Assembly: GCA_964600865.1 (NCBI GenBank)
Contig: CAZRJP010000015.1
Coordinates: 1 to 20,446 of the forward strand
DNA from: WJLC01 sp964600865
GTDB taxonomy: Archaea > Nanobdellota > Nanobdellia > Pacearchaeales > GW2011-AR1
Direction of reading: 5' to 3'
Length of the DNA: 20,446 nucleotides
Part shown: positions 6,067 through 13,223 of the stretch, in pieces
Layout of the letters: each line of letters starts with the position of its first letter
How positions within the stretch are numbered: the first letter of the stretch is position 1
Translations under genes and position numbers: made by a program
Notes under the pieces: generated by a model
Told to the model about the DNA's origin: nothing
Database searches by the model: none
Seen by the model: only the letters and a program-made list of their open reading frames with translations

Positions 6067-7661
6067 ATGGAAAAATTTAAAGAGCTTGGTCTAAGTGACC
6101 AATTACTAAAAATACTAGAAGGAGAGGGTTTTGAAAGTCCTACAGAAATACAGAAAAAAACAATCCCACTAGTCTTAGCTGGAGAAGATATAATTGGGGG
6201 AAGTGCAACAGGAAGCGGTAAAACTCTTGCCTTTGCTTCAGGAATCATTGAAAATCTAAAGCCAAATAATCATATTCAATCATTAATTATGACTCCTACA
6301 AGAGAATTAGCACAACAAATTACAAGACATATGAAAGGCTTCTCTAAACATAAACAATTAGAAATACTCCCAATTTATGGTGGTGTAAATATTCGTAAAC
6401 AAATAAAAAAAATTCCTAGTTCAGATGTAATTGTTGGAACTCCAGGAAGAATTCTAGATCATTTAAATAGGGGTACATTAAAATTAGATAAAATTAATTT
6501 CTTAGTTTTAGATGAAGTAGATAGAATGTTTGATATGGGATTTCATTTTGATGTAGAAAAAATAATCAAGCAATGCAATGAGGATAGGCAAACAATGTTA
6601 TTTTCTGCAACAGTATCTTCTGCGATGAATGATTTATCTCAAAAATATACCAAAAATGCAAAAGAAATTTCAGTTGAATCCTTTGTTGATACCTCTAAAT
6701 TAAAACAAGTATACTATGACACTCCGTCTAACTTAAAATTCTCATTATTAGTTCATTTATTAGAAAAAGAAAAATCAAATTTAGTCATGGTCTTTTGTAG
6801 CACTAGAAGGTATACCGACACTATAACAAGAAATCTAAAGAGACTAAAATTAAATGCAAAAGCAATACATGGTGGAAAAAGCCAAAACAAAAGAACTAGA
6901 GTAATGAAGAAATTCCGTAAAGGTAAAATCAATATTTTAGTTTGTACAGATGTCGCAGCAAGAGGTTTAGATATTAAAGAAGTTAGTCATGTTTACAATT
7001 ATGATTTGCCTAAAACAAAAGATAAATATGTTCATAGAATTGGAAGAACTGCAAGAGCAGGAGATAAAGGTAAGGCAATTAATATTCTTTCAGAAAGAGA
7101 CCATGAAAATTTAAATAATATTTTAAGAGATGGTGATATAAAAATTATGAAGAAAAAATTGCCATTTTTAAAAAAAAGGAGAATGATAACTCGAAGATCA
7201 AAACATAAAAGAGGGAAAAGAGGGAGAAGATACAATTCAAGATCAAGAAACCATAAAAATAGAAAATCTTCAAGAAACAATTATTCAAAATCTAAACATA
7301 AAAGAGGGAGAAGACACAATTCAAGATCAAGAAACCATAAAAGAAACAAGTCAAAAAATAAGAAGTCTAGAAAATCAAGACACAAAAGAAATACAAACAG
7401 ATCAAAATCTTCAAGAAACAATTATTCAAAATCTAAACATANNNNNNNNNNNNNNNNNNNNNNNNNNNNNNNNNNNNNNNNNNNNNNNNNNNNNNNNNNN
7501 NNNNNNNNNNNNNNNNNNNNNNNNNNNNNNNNNNNNNNNNNAGAAATACAAACAGATCAAAATCTTCAAGAAACAATTATTCAAAATCTAAACATAAAAG
7601 AAACAAATCAAGATCAAGAAATCATAAAAATAGAAAATCTTCAAGAAACAAAAAGCATTGA
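6067..7661 (+). CDS. DEAD-box ATP-dependent RNA helicase with long basic repeat tail (gap inside)
   Basis: All core motifs are present: Q motif (PTEIQ, 25-29), motif I ATGSGKT (47-53), Ia PTRELAQQ, Ib TPGRILDHL, motif II as DEVD (149-152), III SAT (180-182), V TDVAARGLD (294-302) and VI HRIGRTARAG (323-332). The enzyme unwinds RNA with ATP, probably in ribosome assembly or RNA turnover. After about residue 368 comes an Arg/Lys/Ser/Asn-rich, repeated tail that should bind RNA. The tail contains a run of 100 N (7442-7541). Past it, the frame that keeps the same repeat (RNTNRSKSSRNNYSKSKHKR) ends in a TGA at 7659-7661. Reading on to 7701 would switch to an unrelated acidic frame and overlap the next gene. 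If the duplicated 55-mers are merged, the protein has 479 residues. Confidence 0.88.
7387..7441 (+). repeat. 55-bp sequence abutting the left side of the N gap
   Basis: These 55 bases are identical to 7542-7596 on the other side of the gap. They are part of a longer internal repeat: the section ATCTTCAAGAAACAATTATT also occurs at about 7266, in the earlier tail repeat. Confidence 0.9.
7442..7541. other. Assembly gap of exactly 100 N within the helicase tail
   Basis: The round length is that of a placeholder. Both flanks are the same 55-mer in the same reading frame, so the real distance is unknown and may be negative (simple overlap). Confidence 0.97.
7542..7596 (+). repeat. 55-bp sequence abutting the right side of the N gap
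   Basis: Identical to 7387-7441. It starts exactly at the first base after the gap and keeps the same codon phase of the repeat. Confidence 0.9.
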
Positions 7662-7684
7662 TAAATTAAAAAAAAATAAATATC

Positions 7685-8419
7685 TCAAACTAAATCATTA
7701 ACATTGCCAAAATCATATATCTTGTCCTTACCTACTGCATGAACCCTAAACTTCATTAGTTCTTTTTTGGGAATTATTGAAAAATAATCTTTATAGTCTC
7801 CTTCATAATTATTAACCGGCTTACCAATAGATATATGTAAAAAACTAGGAAGAATAACAATTTCCTTCCCCTTAAATTTTCCTGTTAAAAAACACTTATA
7901 TTTTTCTGTTTTACTTGTATGTTTATCTCTAAAAACAACACTAGGATGAATATGTCCCATAACAATCATTTTAATCTTTTTATCATAAACTTCTGGAAAA
8001 CTCTTATGTCCATGGATAAATGCGATTTTCTTATCTTCAGTAATATAATAATTTTTTAACTTATTTTTAAACGAATAATCAATTGTGTCATGATTGCCTT
8101 TAATAAAAATAATACTCTCTTCTTCAAAATTTTCTTTTAAAAAATTGTATACTTGTATAAAATCAAACTTTTCAGACTTTTCATATCCAAAACCATGTTT
8201 AATATCTCCTAAAAAAACAATTTTCTTAATCTTAAATCCCTTTGATTTAACTCTATCAAAAATATCTCTTAGTTGTTCAATAATCTCCTTAACCTGTGTT
8301 ATTGGAGCTAAAACACCTGATTGAATCATCATTTCATCATAACCAATGTGTAAATCTCCCACTACTAAAATTTCCTGCTCTGGAAAAAATACTGTTTTAT
8401 TAAAAAATTTGTATTCCAT
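7685..8419 (-). CDS. ICC-like metallophosphoesterase (COG1407-type)
   Basis: The protein has 244 residues and a complete calcineurin-like metallophosphoesterase site: GDLHIG (D22, H24), GDIKHG (D72), GNHD (N109, H110), HGH (H136, H138) and GHIHP (H156, H158). The archaeal ICC-like group is often found beside helicases and DNA-repair or RNA-processing genes; its substrates are not settled, with nuclease or cyclic nucleotide hydrolysis as options. Here it is convergent with the DEAD-box gene and does not overlap it once the helicase stop at 7661 is used. A TATA element (CTTATAAAC on the minus strand, 8441-8450) sits about 26 bp before the ATG, so the mRNA is probably leaderless. Confidence 0.88.
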   Translation of the reverse strand: MEYKFFNKTVFFPEQEILVVGDLHIGYDEMMIQSGVLAPITQVKEIIEQLRDIFDRVKSKGFKIKKIVFLGDIKHGFGYEKSEKFDFIQVYNFLKENFEEESIIFIKGNHDTIDYSFKNKLKNYYITEDKKIAFIHGHKSFPEVYDKKIKMIVMGHIHPSVVFRDKHTSKTEKYKCFLTGKFKGKEIVILPSFLHISIGKPVNNYEGDYKDYFSIIPKKELMKFRVHAVGKDKIYDFGNVNDLV

Positions 8420-8440
8420 ATATTAACATTCAATTTTATT

Positions 8441-8450
8441 GTTTATAAGA
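8441..8450 (-). promoter_or_regulatory. TATA box of the phosphoesterase gene
   Basis: TCTTATAAAC on the minus strand is centred about 26 bp before the ATG at 8419, the spacing of a leaderless archaeal promoter. Confidence 0.6.
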
Positions 8451-8455
8451 TAAGA

Positions 8456-8475
8456 GATTATTATTATTATTATTA
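8456..8475. repeat. Short (ATT)n microsatellite
   Basis: About six tandem ATT units lie between the phosphoesterase promoter and tRNA-Val. No function is evident. Confidence 0.6.
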
Positions 8476-8508
8476 AATAATACATGAGGGATTTTGATAA
8501 ATTAAATA

Positions 8509-8580
8509 TGGTCCTGCGAGGAATTGAACCTCGGTCTACTCGGTGTAAACGAGCCGTCTTAGCCATTGGACTACAGGACC
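8509..8580 (-). tRNA. tRNA-Val (anticodon UAC)
   Basis: On the minus strand GGTCCTG pairs with CAGGACC to form a perfect 7-bp acceptor stem with discriminator A. The anticodon arm is GCTCG-TTTACAC-CGAGT, placing TAC at positions 34-36. The T arm is CGAGG-TTCAATT-CCTCG. The D arm GTC-CAATGGCTAA-GAC is short. No CCA is encoded and no intron is seen in the 72 bases. Confidence 0.95.
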
Positions 8581-8651
8581 TTCTAAAAATAAATTATCTT
8601 CCAGGCTTTTAAGTTTAACTATTTACTATTAAAACTCAATAAATTTCACAA

Positions 8652-8662
8652 CCTTTATAAAG
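8652..8662 (+). promoter_or_regulatory. TATA box of the nucleotidyltransferase gene at 8683
   Basis: CCTTTATAAAG is centred about 26 bp before the ATG. This supports that start and a leaderless transcript. Confidence 0.65.
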
Positions 8663-8682
8663 AAAAATAACATTTTGTCACT

Positions 8683-10491
8683 ATGACAAAAGACTCAAAA
8701 GGACATAATCCTAATATTCCTGGAATGGATTTAAATGAAAATTATTCTCCAAGTAATGATAAAAACATCGCAGAAAAAGTTCCAAAACAAGACCCAAAAA
8801 AATCACAGGAAAAATTAAAGAAAACAAAAAAAGAACTAGAAAAATTAAAAAAATGGTTTGTTAAAAAGTATGAATTCACTCAATCTATTTCAATTCTACC
8901 TCCTCAATCAATCCCATTATTTATTCAAGAAGAGGAAGTTCCAAAAGAAACTGAAAAACATATTCATTTATTAGTAATTATCCCAGAAGAGGAATACAAA
9001 AAATCTCCAGAAATTAAAAAAGAACTTATTAAAAAATTAGATGGAAGAGATGAAAAAATATGGTTACACTTAAAGACCCCAGTAGATATCTGGGAAATTT
9101 GTTTAGATAGTAAATTTAATTTATTAGGTTCTATTGCAATGTCTTTACCACTTTATGATAAAGGATTTTTAGGGGCATTAAGAGTAGCAGAAATCCACAA
9201 ATCACTTGTATTAAAAAAGTTTGATAAATATGTGGTGAGTTATGTTATTGGTGGAAGTTTAGTTAGGGGTGAAGCAGTTCCTACCTCAGATGTAGATGTT
9301 TTTGTTATAATTAATGATACAGATGTTAAAAGAATGCCTAGAGTGGAACTTAAAGAAAGATTAAGAAGAATGATTTATCAATATGTTGGGGAAGCATCTT
9401 CTCTTGCAGGTGTAAAAAACAAACTAGAACCACAAATATACTTATTAACAGATTTCTGGGAGGGTGTTAAAGATGCGCAACCAGTTTATTTTACATTCAT
9501 AAGAGATGGTATACCTCTTTATGATAGAGGAACATTTATGCCTTGGAAAGCCCTTCTTAAAATGGGAAGATTAAAACCAAGTCCTGAAGCCATTGATAGA
9601 TTTATGTCTATGGGAGATAAAACAACAAAAATGGCAAAAAGAAACCTATTAAAAATTGTTATTAAAGATTTATATTGGGGGGTTGTTACACCTTCACAAG
9701 CACTATTAATGTTAAATGGTTCATCTCCTCCTAGTCCAAAACATCTAATAAAAGAAATGAAAAAAGAATTTGTTAAAAAAGAGAAGATGTTAAAAGTTTC
9801 TGATATAAAAATTTTAGAAAAAATTGTCAAAATCTACAAAGATTATGAACATGAAAAAATAAAAGAGATTAAAGGTTCAAAAATAGACAAACTAATAAAA
9901 GATACAGAAGAATATCTTAAAAATCTAAAGGAATTAAGAGAAAAAATTGAAAAAGCATATAATAAAAGAACAATAGAAAAGATCTACAAAGATATTTTCA
10001 AATTATTAAAAGGATTTATGAAAAACAAATCTCAAAAAGGGATATTAAAAGAATTTGAAAAAGAATATGTTAAAAAAGGAAAATTCACTCCTCAACATTT
10101 AAGGATATTAAAAAGTATAATTGAAGCAAGAAAACAATTCAAAAAAGGGAAATCCTCCTCTAAGAAAATTGATGAGGCAAGAAAAGGAGCAACAATTCTT
10201 ACTAATGATTTAATTGATTATACTCAAAGATGTGAATTGTCAGAATTTGATAAGACAAAAATGAGTATTAAATATAAGGATGGAGAAGCTCAATTAATTA
10301 ATGCTAGTAATAAAACATTTTTAATCCAAGGAAAAGATGTTAAAGAAATTGACAAAAAAATAAAAGAAAGTTCTTTAGATAAATTAGAAAAAGCCTTAGA
10401 AAAACAAAAAGAAAAGGAAGCAGTAAAAATAAACCCAGAAATATTTAATTTAATAGAAAAAGAGATTGGTAAGTTTGAAATTGTTCTTTAA
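8683..10491 (+). CDS. Large nucleotidyltransferase-fold protein with C-terminal helical (HEPN-like) region
   Basis: The protein has 602 residues. A polar, Lys-rich N-terminus (1-60) precedes a domain of about 120 residues without recognised motifs. Then comes a Pol-beta-type nucleotidyltransferase core with GGSLVRGEAVPTSDVDVFVI (G190-G191-S192, D203, D205). The part at about 320-425 is helical and contains YWGVVTPSQALLMLNGSSPP (331-350). It aligns with the same region of the protein encoded at 12103-13095 (YWAMVDSAQAALIAANTSPP), so the two are paralogues. This region looks HEPN-like, with the long helices and the Tyr-x-x-x-x-x-x-Gln-Ala pattern, but no Rx4-6H motif is seen. The rest is Lys/Glu-rich and helical. 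The molecular role is unknown; its single-copy promoter and position beside ribosomal genes suggest a housekeeping role. Confidence 0.7.
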   Translation: MTKDSKGHNPNIPGMDLNENYSPSNDKNIAEKVPKQDPKKSQEKLKKTKKELEKLKKWFVKKYEFTQSISILPPQSIPLFIQEEEVPKETEKHIHLLVIIPEEEYKKSPEIKKELIKKLDGRDEKIWLHLKTPVDIWEICLDSKFNLLGSIAMSLPLYDKGFLGALRVAEIHKSLVLKKFDKYVVSYVIGGSLVRGEAVPTSDVDVFVIINDTDVKRMPRVELKERLRRMIYQYVGEASSLAGVKNKLEPQIYLLTDFWEGVKDAQPVYFTFIRDGIPLYDRGTFMPWKALLKMGRLKPSPEAIDRFMSMGDKTTKMAKRNLLKIVIKDLYWGVVTPSQALLMLNGSSPPSPKHLIKEMKKEFVKKEKMLKVSDIKILEKIVKIYKDYEHEKIKEIKGSKIDKLIKDTEEYLKNLKELREKIEKAYNKRTIEKIYKDIFKLLKGFMKNKSQKGILKEFEKEYVKKGKFTPQHLRILKSIIEARKQFKKGKSSSKKIDEARKGATILTNDLIDYTQRCELSEFDKTKMSIKYKDGEAQLINASNKTFLIQGKDVKEIDKKIKESSLDKLEKALEKQKEKEAVKINPEIFNLIEKEIGKFEIVL

Positions 10492-10513
10492 TAAAAAAAA
10501 TCCTATAAGGTAA

Positions 10514-10525
10514 GGTTTATAAATC
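10514..10525 (+). promoter_or_regulatory. TATA box of the eL33-uL16 operon
   Basis: GGTTTATAAATC is centred about 26 bp before the ATG at 10545. It supports that start rather than the in-frame TTG at 10533. Confidence 0.65.
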
Positions 10526-10544
10526 AATTTTATTGATAATTATT

Positions 10545-10862
10545 ATGGAAGCTAAGATAATTCAATTTAGAAGAGGAAGGAAAGTCTTTCATAAAAGACA
10601 TTTTCTAATAGAAATTCCTAAAATAAAAAGTAGAAAGGCTGCAGAAAAATTTGTAGATAAAAAAGTTAAATGGACTTCTCCAGCTGGAAAAATAATCAAA
10701 GGCAGAATATCCTCACCCCATGGAAACAAGGGAGTTGTAAGAGCTATATTTGAAAAAGGATTACCAGGACAAGCAATTCCAAGTAAAGTAGAGATATTAG
10801 ATTCAAAATCCAAAGATAAAAAATCAAATAATAAACAAAGTAAAAAAGAGGCATCTAAATAA
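10545..10862 (+). CDS. rpl35ae: Large ribosomal subunit protein eL33 (L35Ae)
   Basis: The protein has 105 residues from the ATG at 10545. It shows the L35Ae signature, including KVKWTSPAGKIIKGRISSPH and GNKGVVRAIFEKGLPGQAIP. It binds 23S rRNA in the archaeal and eukaryotic large subunit. The in-frame TTG at 10533 would add only MIII, and the TATA spacing rejects it. The C-terminus has an additional Lys/Ser/Asn-rich tail of about 20 residues (KSKDKKSNNKQSKKEASK), longer than usual. It ends 1 nt before the uL16 gene, so both share one mRNA. Confidence 0.92.
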   Translation: MEAKIIQFRRGRKVFHKRHFLIEIPKIKSRKAAEKFVDKKVKWTSPAGKIIKGRISSPHGNKGVVRAIFEKGLPGQAIPSKVEILDSKSKDKKSNNKQSKKEASK

Positions 10863-10863
10863 A

Positions 10864-11385
10864 ATGGCAAGAAAAGCAGCATCATACTCAAAGAAAAGAG
10901 TAAAACCATATACTAGGGTTAGTAAGAAAAAAGGGAAATCATACATAAAAACAGTGCCCCCTCAAAAAATAGATAAATTTAAGATGGGCAATGCTAAGAA
11001 AAAAGATTTACCTCATAAACTAACGGTTGTTACTAAAGAAAAAATTCAAATTAGAGACTCTGCACTTGAATCTTGTAGAAAATTTCTAAACAATAAACTC
11101 TATAAAGAATTAGCAGGAAATTTCACATTTGAAGTAATTCCTTTCCCACACCATATTCAAAGAGAAAACAAAATGCTTACAGGTGCTGGAGCAGATAGAA
11201 TGCAAACAGGAATGCAATTATCATTTGGTGTAAGTGCTAGTAAAGCGGCTATATTAAAAAAAGGAAAAGAAATTTTTGAATTCAATTTACCTAATAAAAA
11301 TGCAGTTAGATTTACTAGAAAACTAATCAAAAAGATAAAATCCAAATTACCTTGTAAAATAAAGGTTATTGGAAATAATAAATAG
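10864..11385 (+). CDS. rpl10e: Large ribosomal subunit protein uL16 (archaeal L10e)
   Basis: The protein has 173 residues and matches the archaeal/eukaryotic L10e type of uL16 along its whole length: basic start MARKAASYSKKRVKPYTRVS, DKFKMGNAKKKDLPHKLTVV, VPFPHH-like VIPFPHHIQRENKMLTGAGA, then DRMQTGMQLSFG. The ENKMLTGAGADRMQTGM loop is the region near the peptidyl-transferase centre and the P-site tRNA. No residue appears missing. It starts 1 nt after the eL33 stop and depends on that promoter. It is one of the clearest archaeal markers in the window. Confidence 0.95.
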   Translation: MARKAASYSKKRVKPYTRVSKKKGKSYIKTVPPQKIDKFKMGNAKKKDLPHKLTVVTKEKIQIRDSALESCRKFLNNKLYKELAGNFTFEVIPFPHHIQRENKMLTGAGADRMQTGMQLSFGVSASKAAILKKGKEIFEFNLPNKNAVRFTRKLIKKIKSKLPCKIKVIGNNK

Positions 11386-11414
11386 TGTTACTACTTCTAA
11401 GATACAGACAATAG

Positions 11415-11428
11415 AAAGGTTTATAAAC
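11415..11428 (+). promoter_or_regulatory. BRE/TATA promoter of the gene at 11449
   Basis: AAAGGTTTATAAAC is centred about 25 bp before the ATG. It supports a leaderless monocistronic transcript. Confidence 0.65.
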
Positions 11429-11448
11429 TTCAATAACTATTTTCTTAT

Positions 11449-12102
11449 ATGACAGAAATAGATGAAAGACAAGAAATGAGAGATCTGCAAATGTTATACT
11501 TAGAAGATGATGCATTTAAAAACATTTATGCAGCATCAATGATTCACAAAAATGGAATGTATGGTAATTATGATAAACAATTAGGGCAAAGAGCCTATGT
11601 AAATGGTTTAAATTCAGATAGTGAAAAAGTAAAAAATATTATTGGAGAAGCAGTAAAAGATGATATGGCTGAAAAAGCATCGCAAATAATTCAGCAAGGG
11701 GGGGATATCTATCAACAACCAATGTATGTTCATCCAGAAGCAATAGGAGACAAAACAATTGAGCAATATCAAATAGCAGTAGATAATGTATTTGTTGAAG
11801 ATATATTAAATAAATTAAATGTTGGAATTAATGATGATTCTGCCATAATACCAAATGAGGCAATGAATCAAACAATGGGCGAATTTAAGGATACTAATGA
11901 GGAACTATACCAACAAATAAGTGGGATATACTCTCAAGATATTGTACAAGAAAACCTTGCAAATTCTATTCTTGAACAAAGAAGAATAGGAAGAGAAAGC
12001 TTAGAATCTAGGTTAAATATCACACAAGAACAAATTGATGAACAGGAAAGAATGAGAGAATTTATGCAAAGAGCCCAAAATTCAATGAATCAAAATCAAT
12101 AA
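11449..12102 (+). CDS. Acidic, Gln/Asn-rich protein of unknown function
   Basis: I do not recognise this family. The 217-residue product is soluble, acidic and rich in Gln, Asn, Glu and Asp, with no Cys, no membrane helix and no signal peptide. Regions at about 1-40 and 165-217 (LESRLNITQEQIDEQERMRE) look like long amphipathic helices; the middle has a pattern of short helices. Its clear promoter and full-length frame argue that it is expressed. Its stop abuts the stop of the convergent nucleotidyltransferase gene with no base between. Its position next to ribosomal genes and beside the paralogous nucleotidyltransferases could mean a shared role, but nothing in the sequence proves this. Confidence 0.65.
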   Translation: MTEIDERQEMRDLQMLYLEDDAFKNIYAASMIHKNGMYGNYDKQLGQRAYVNGLNSDSEKVKNIIGEAVKDDMAEKASQIIQQGGDIYQQPMYVHPEAIGDKTIEQYQIAVDNVFVEDILNKLNVGINDDSAIIPNEAMNQTMGEFKDTNEELYQQISGIYSQDIVQENLANSILEQRRIGRESLESRLNITQEQIDEQERMREFMQRAQNSMNQNQ

Positions 12103-13095
12103 TTATTTTTCTACCATTTTTTGAACTAATTGAGCCATTACCTTAATAAACTCATCAGTCCTTTCTTGCCAATCATCAATAACAATTCCTCTTAATTCAG
12201 TTACTTCAGAGTGAGCTATTTTCTTATGTAAGATTAACATGTCTCTAAACCAATTCAAATATTTTTTCTTTAACATTCCATTATTAACAAAAGTCTCTTT
12301 TAGGTCTGCAGGAATATGTTCTGGACTAGGAGGAGATGTATTTGCAGCAATCAAAGCAGCTTGAGCACTATCTACCATCGCCCAATATAATCCTTCCACA
12401 GAATTTAATTCTGCTTCTTTACTCCTTCTTAAATGAATTGGAGCTCTTTGTAAGGAATTATAAATTGATTCAGGAGTATTTTTTATTCTACCTGCAATAA
12501 GTAAGAATTTTAATGGCTCATAAAATCCAGCTAAATCGATTAAAGCTTCACCATATCTTAATATATTTATTAAAACAGGATCTCCATTCATTAAATCATC
12601 CCACCAAGTACTCAATTTAATTGTATTAATATGCAAATTCTTTTGATAAGGATTTGCCTTAAGTATTTTATCTAATTCTTCCCTATACCATGCAATTAAT
12701 TCCGTTGTCCATTTAATTGAAACATCATCTATTACTATAACAATATCAATATCTGAACCTGCTACTGCAGTTTGTTTAACTGTTGAACCAAAAAGAATTA
12801 TTGATTTTATTGATTTTTCAAATTTCTTATATACCTTTAAAGCAAAATCCATTGCAATATCATGTTCTTTTTTAATCTTTAAAGTAGGAATATCATCTTT
12901 ATCTATTTTCTTAGATCTCTTTTTTTTGCTTTTCTTTTTCTTTGACTTTTTCTTTTTAGACTTCTTTTTAGATTTTGACTTCTTTTTACTTTTCTTTTTA
13001 GATTTCTTTTTTTTGCTTTTCTTTTTACTCTTTTTCTTCTTAGATTTTGACTTCTTTTTGCTTTTCTTTTTAGATTTCTTTTTCTTTTTACTCAT
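12103..13095 (-). CDS. Nucleotidyltransferase-fold protein with a Lys/Ser repeat N-terminus
   Basis: The protein has 330 residues. Residues 1-63 are almost only Lys and Ser in KKKS-type repeats, a probable nucleic-acid-binding tail. Then follows a Pol-beta-type nucleotidyltransferase core, LFGSTVKQTAVAGSDIDI (G103, S104, D115, D117). From about residue 235 comes a helical region with YWAMVDSAQAALIAANTSPP and SPEH (254-260). This region matches that of the protein at 8683-10491; after it both have a His/Glu-rich helix and a 'Lys/Arg-Gly-x-x-Ile-Asp' step. Unlike its leaderless neighbours it has a GGAG 8 nt before the ATG. The leader also contains CAAAATT/AATTTTG (13130-13146). The function is unknown; the tail suggests RNA or DNA as partner. 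Confidence 0.75.
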   Translation of the reverse strand: MSKKKKKSKKKSKKKSKSKKKKSKKKSKKKKSKKKSKKKSKSKKKSKKKKSKKKKSKKKRSKKIDKDDIPTLKIKKEHDIAMDFALKVYKKFEKSIKSIILFGSTVKQTAVAGSDIDIVIVIDDVSIKWTTELIAWYREELDKILKANPYQKNLHINTIKLSTWWDDLMNGDPVLINILRYGEALIDLAGFYEPLKFLLIAGRIKNTPESIYNSLQRAPIHLRRSKEAELNSVEGLYWAMVDSAQAALIAANTSPPSPEHIPADLKETFVNNGMLKKKYLNWFRDMLILHKKIAHSEVTELRGIVIDDWQERTDEFIKVMAQLVQKMVEK

Positions 13096-13223
13096 TTTGA
13101 ATTCTCCATTTAATTGAAAAAGAAGTGTTCAAAATTAAAAATTTTGTTGTCACCATCTTTTTTATTATATTATAATAGTTCTTTTGGTTTTTAAATATTG
13201 TTAATTTCATTAATTTTGAGTGA

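Noticed and set aside
7190..7661. CRISPR-like or tandem-repeat array in the helicase tail
   Set aside because: The repeats keep the codon frame, vary in spacing and encode a basic tail. There are no unique spacers of even length, and no cas genes are present.
7659..7701. Helicase reading frame extended to 7701 across the N run
   Set aside because: The extension uses the placeholder length of 100 N as real. It gives an acidic tail in a different frame of the same repeat and overlaps the convergent gene. The repeat-preserving frame stops at 7661.
8456..8475. ATT microsatellite as a regulatory switch of the phosphoesterase
   Set aside because: It lies upstream of the TATA box, far from the expected start of transcription, and nothing ties it to expression.
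10533..10544. TTG at 10533 as the start of eL33
   Set aside because: The TATA spacing and the family's usual N-terminus (MEAK-type) support the ATG at 10545.
12926..13117. Phe/Asp-rich plus-strand frame opposite the Lys/Ser tract
   Set aside because: It is a shadow of the KKKS repeats; its composition is an artefact of the tract.
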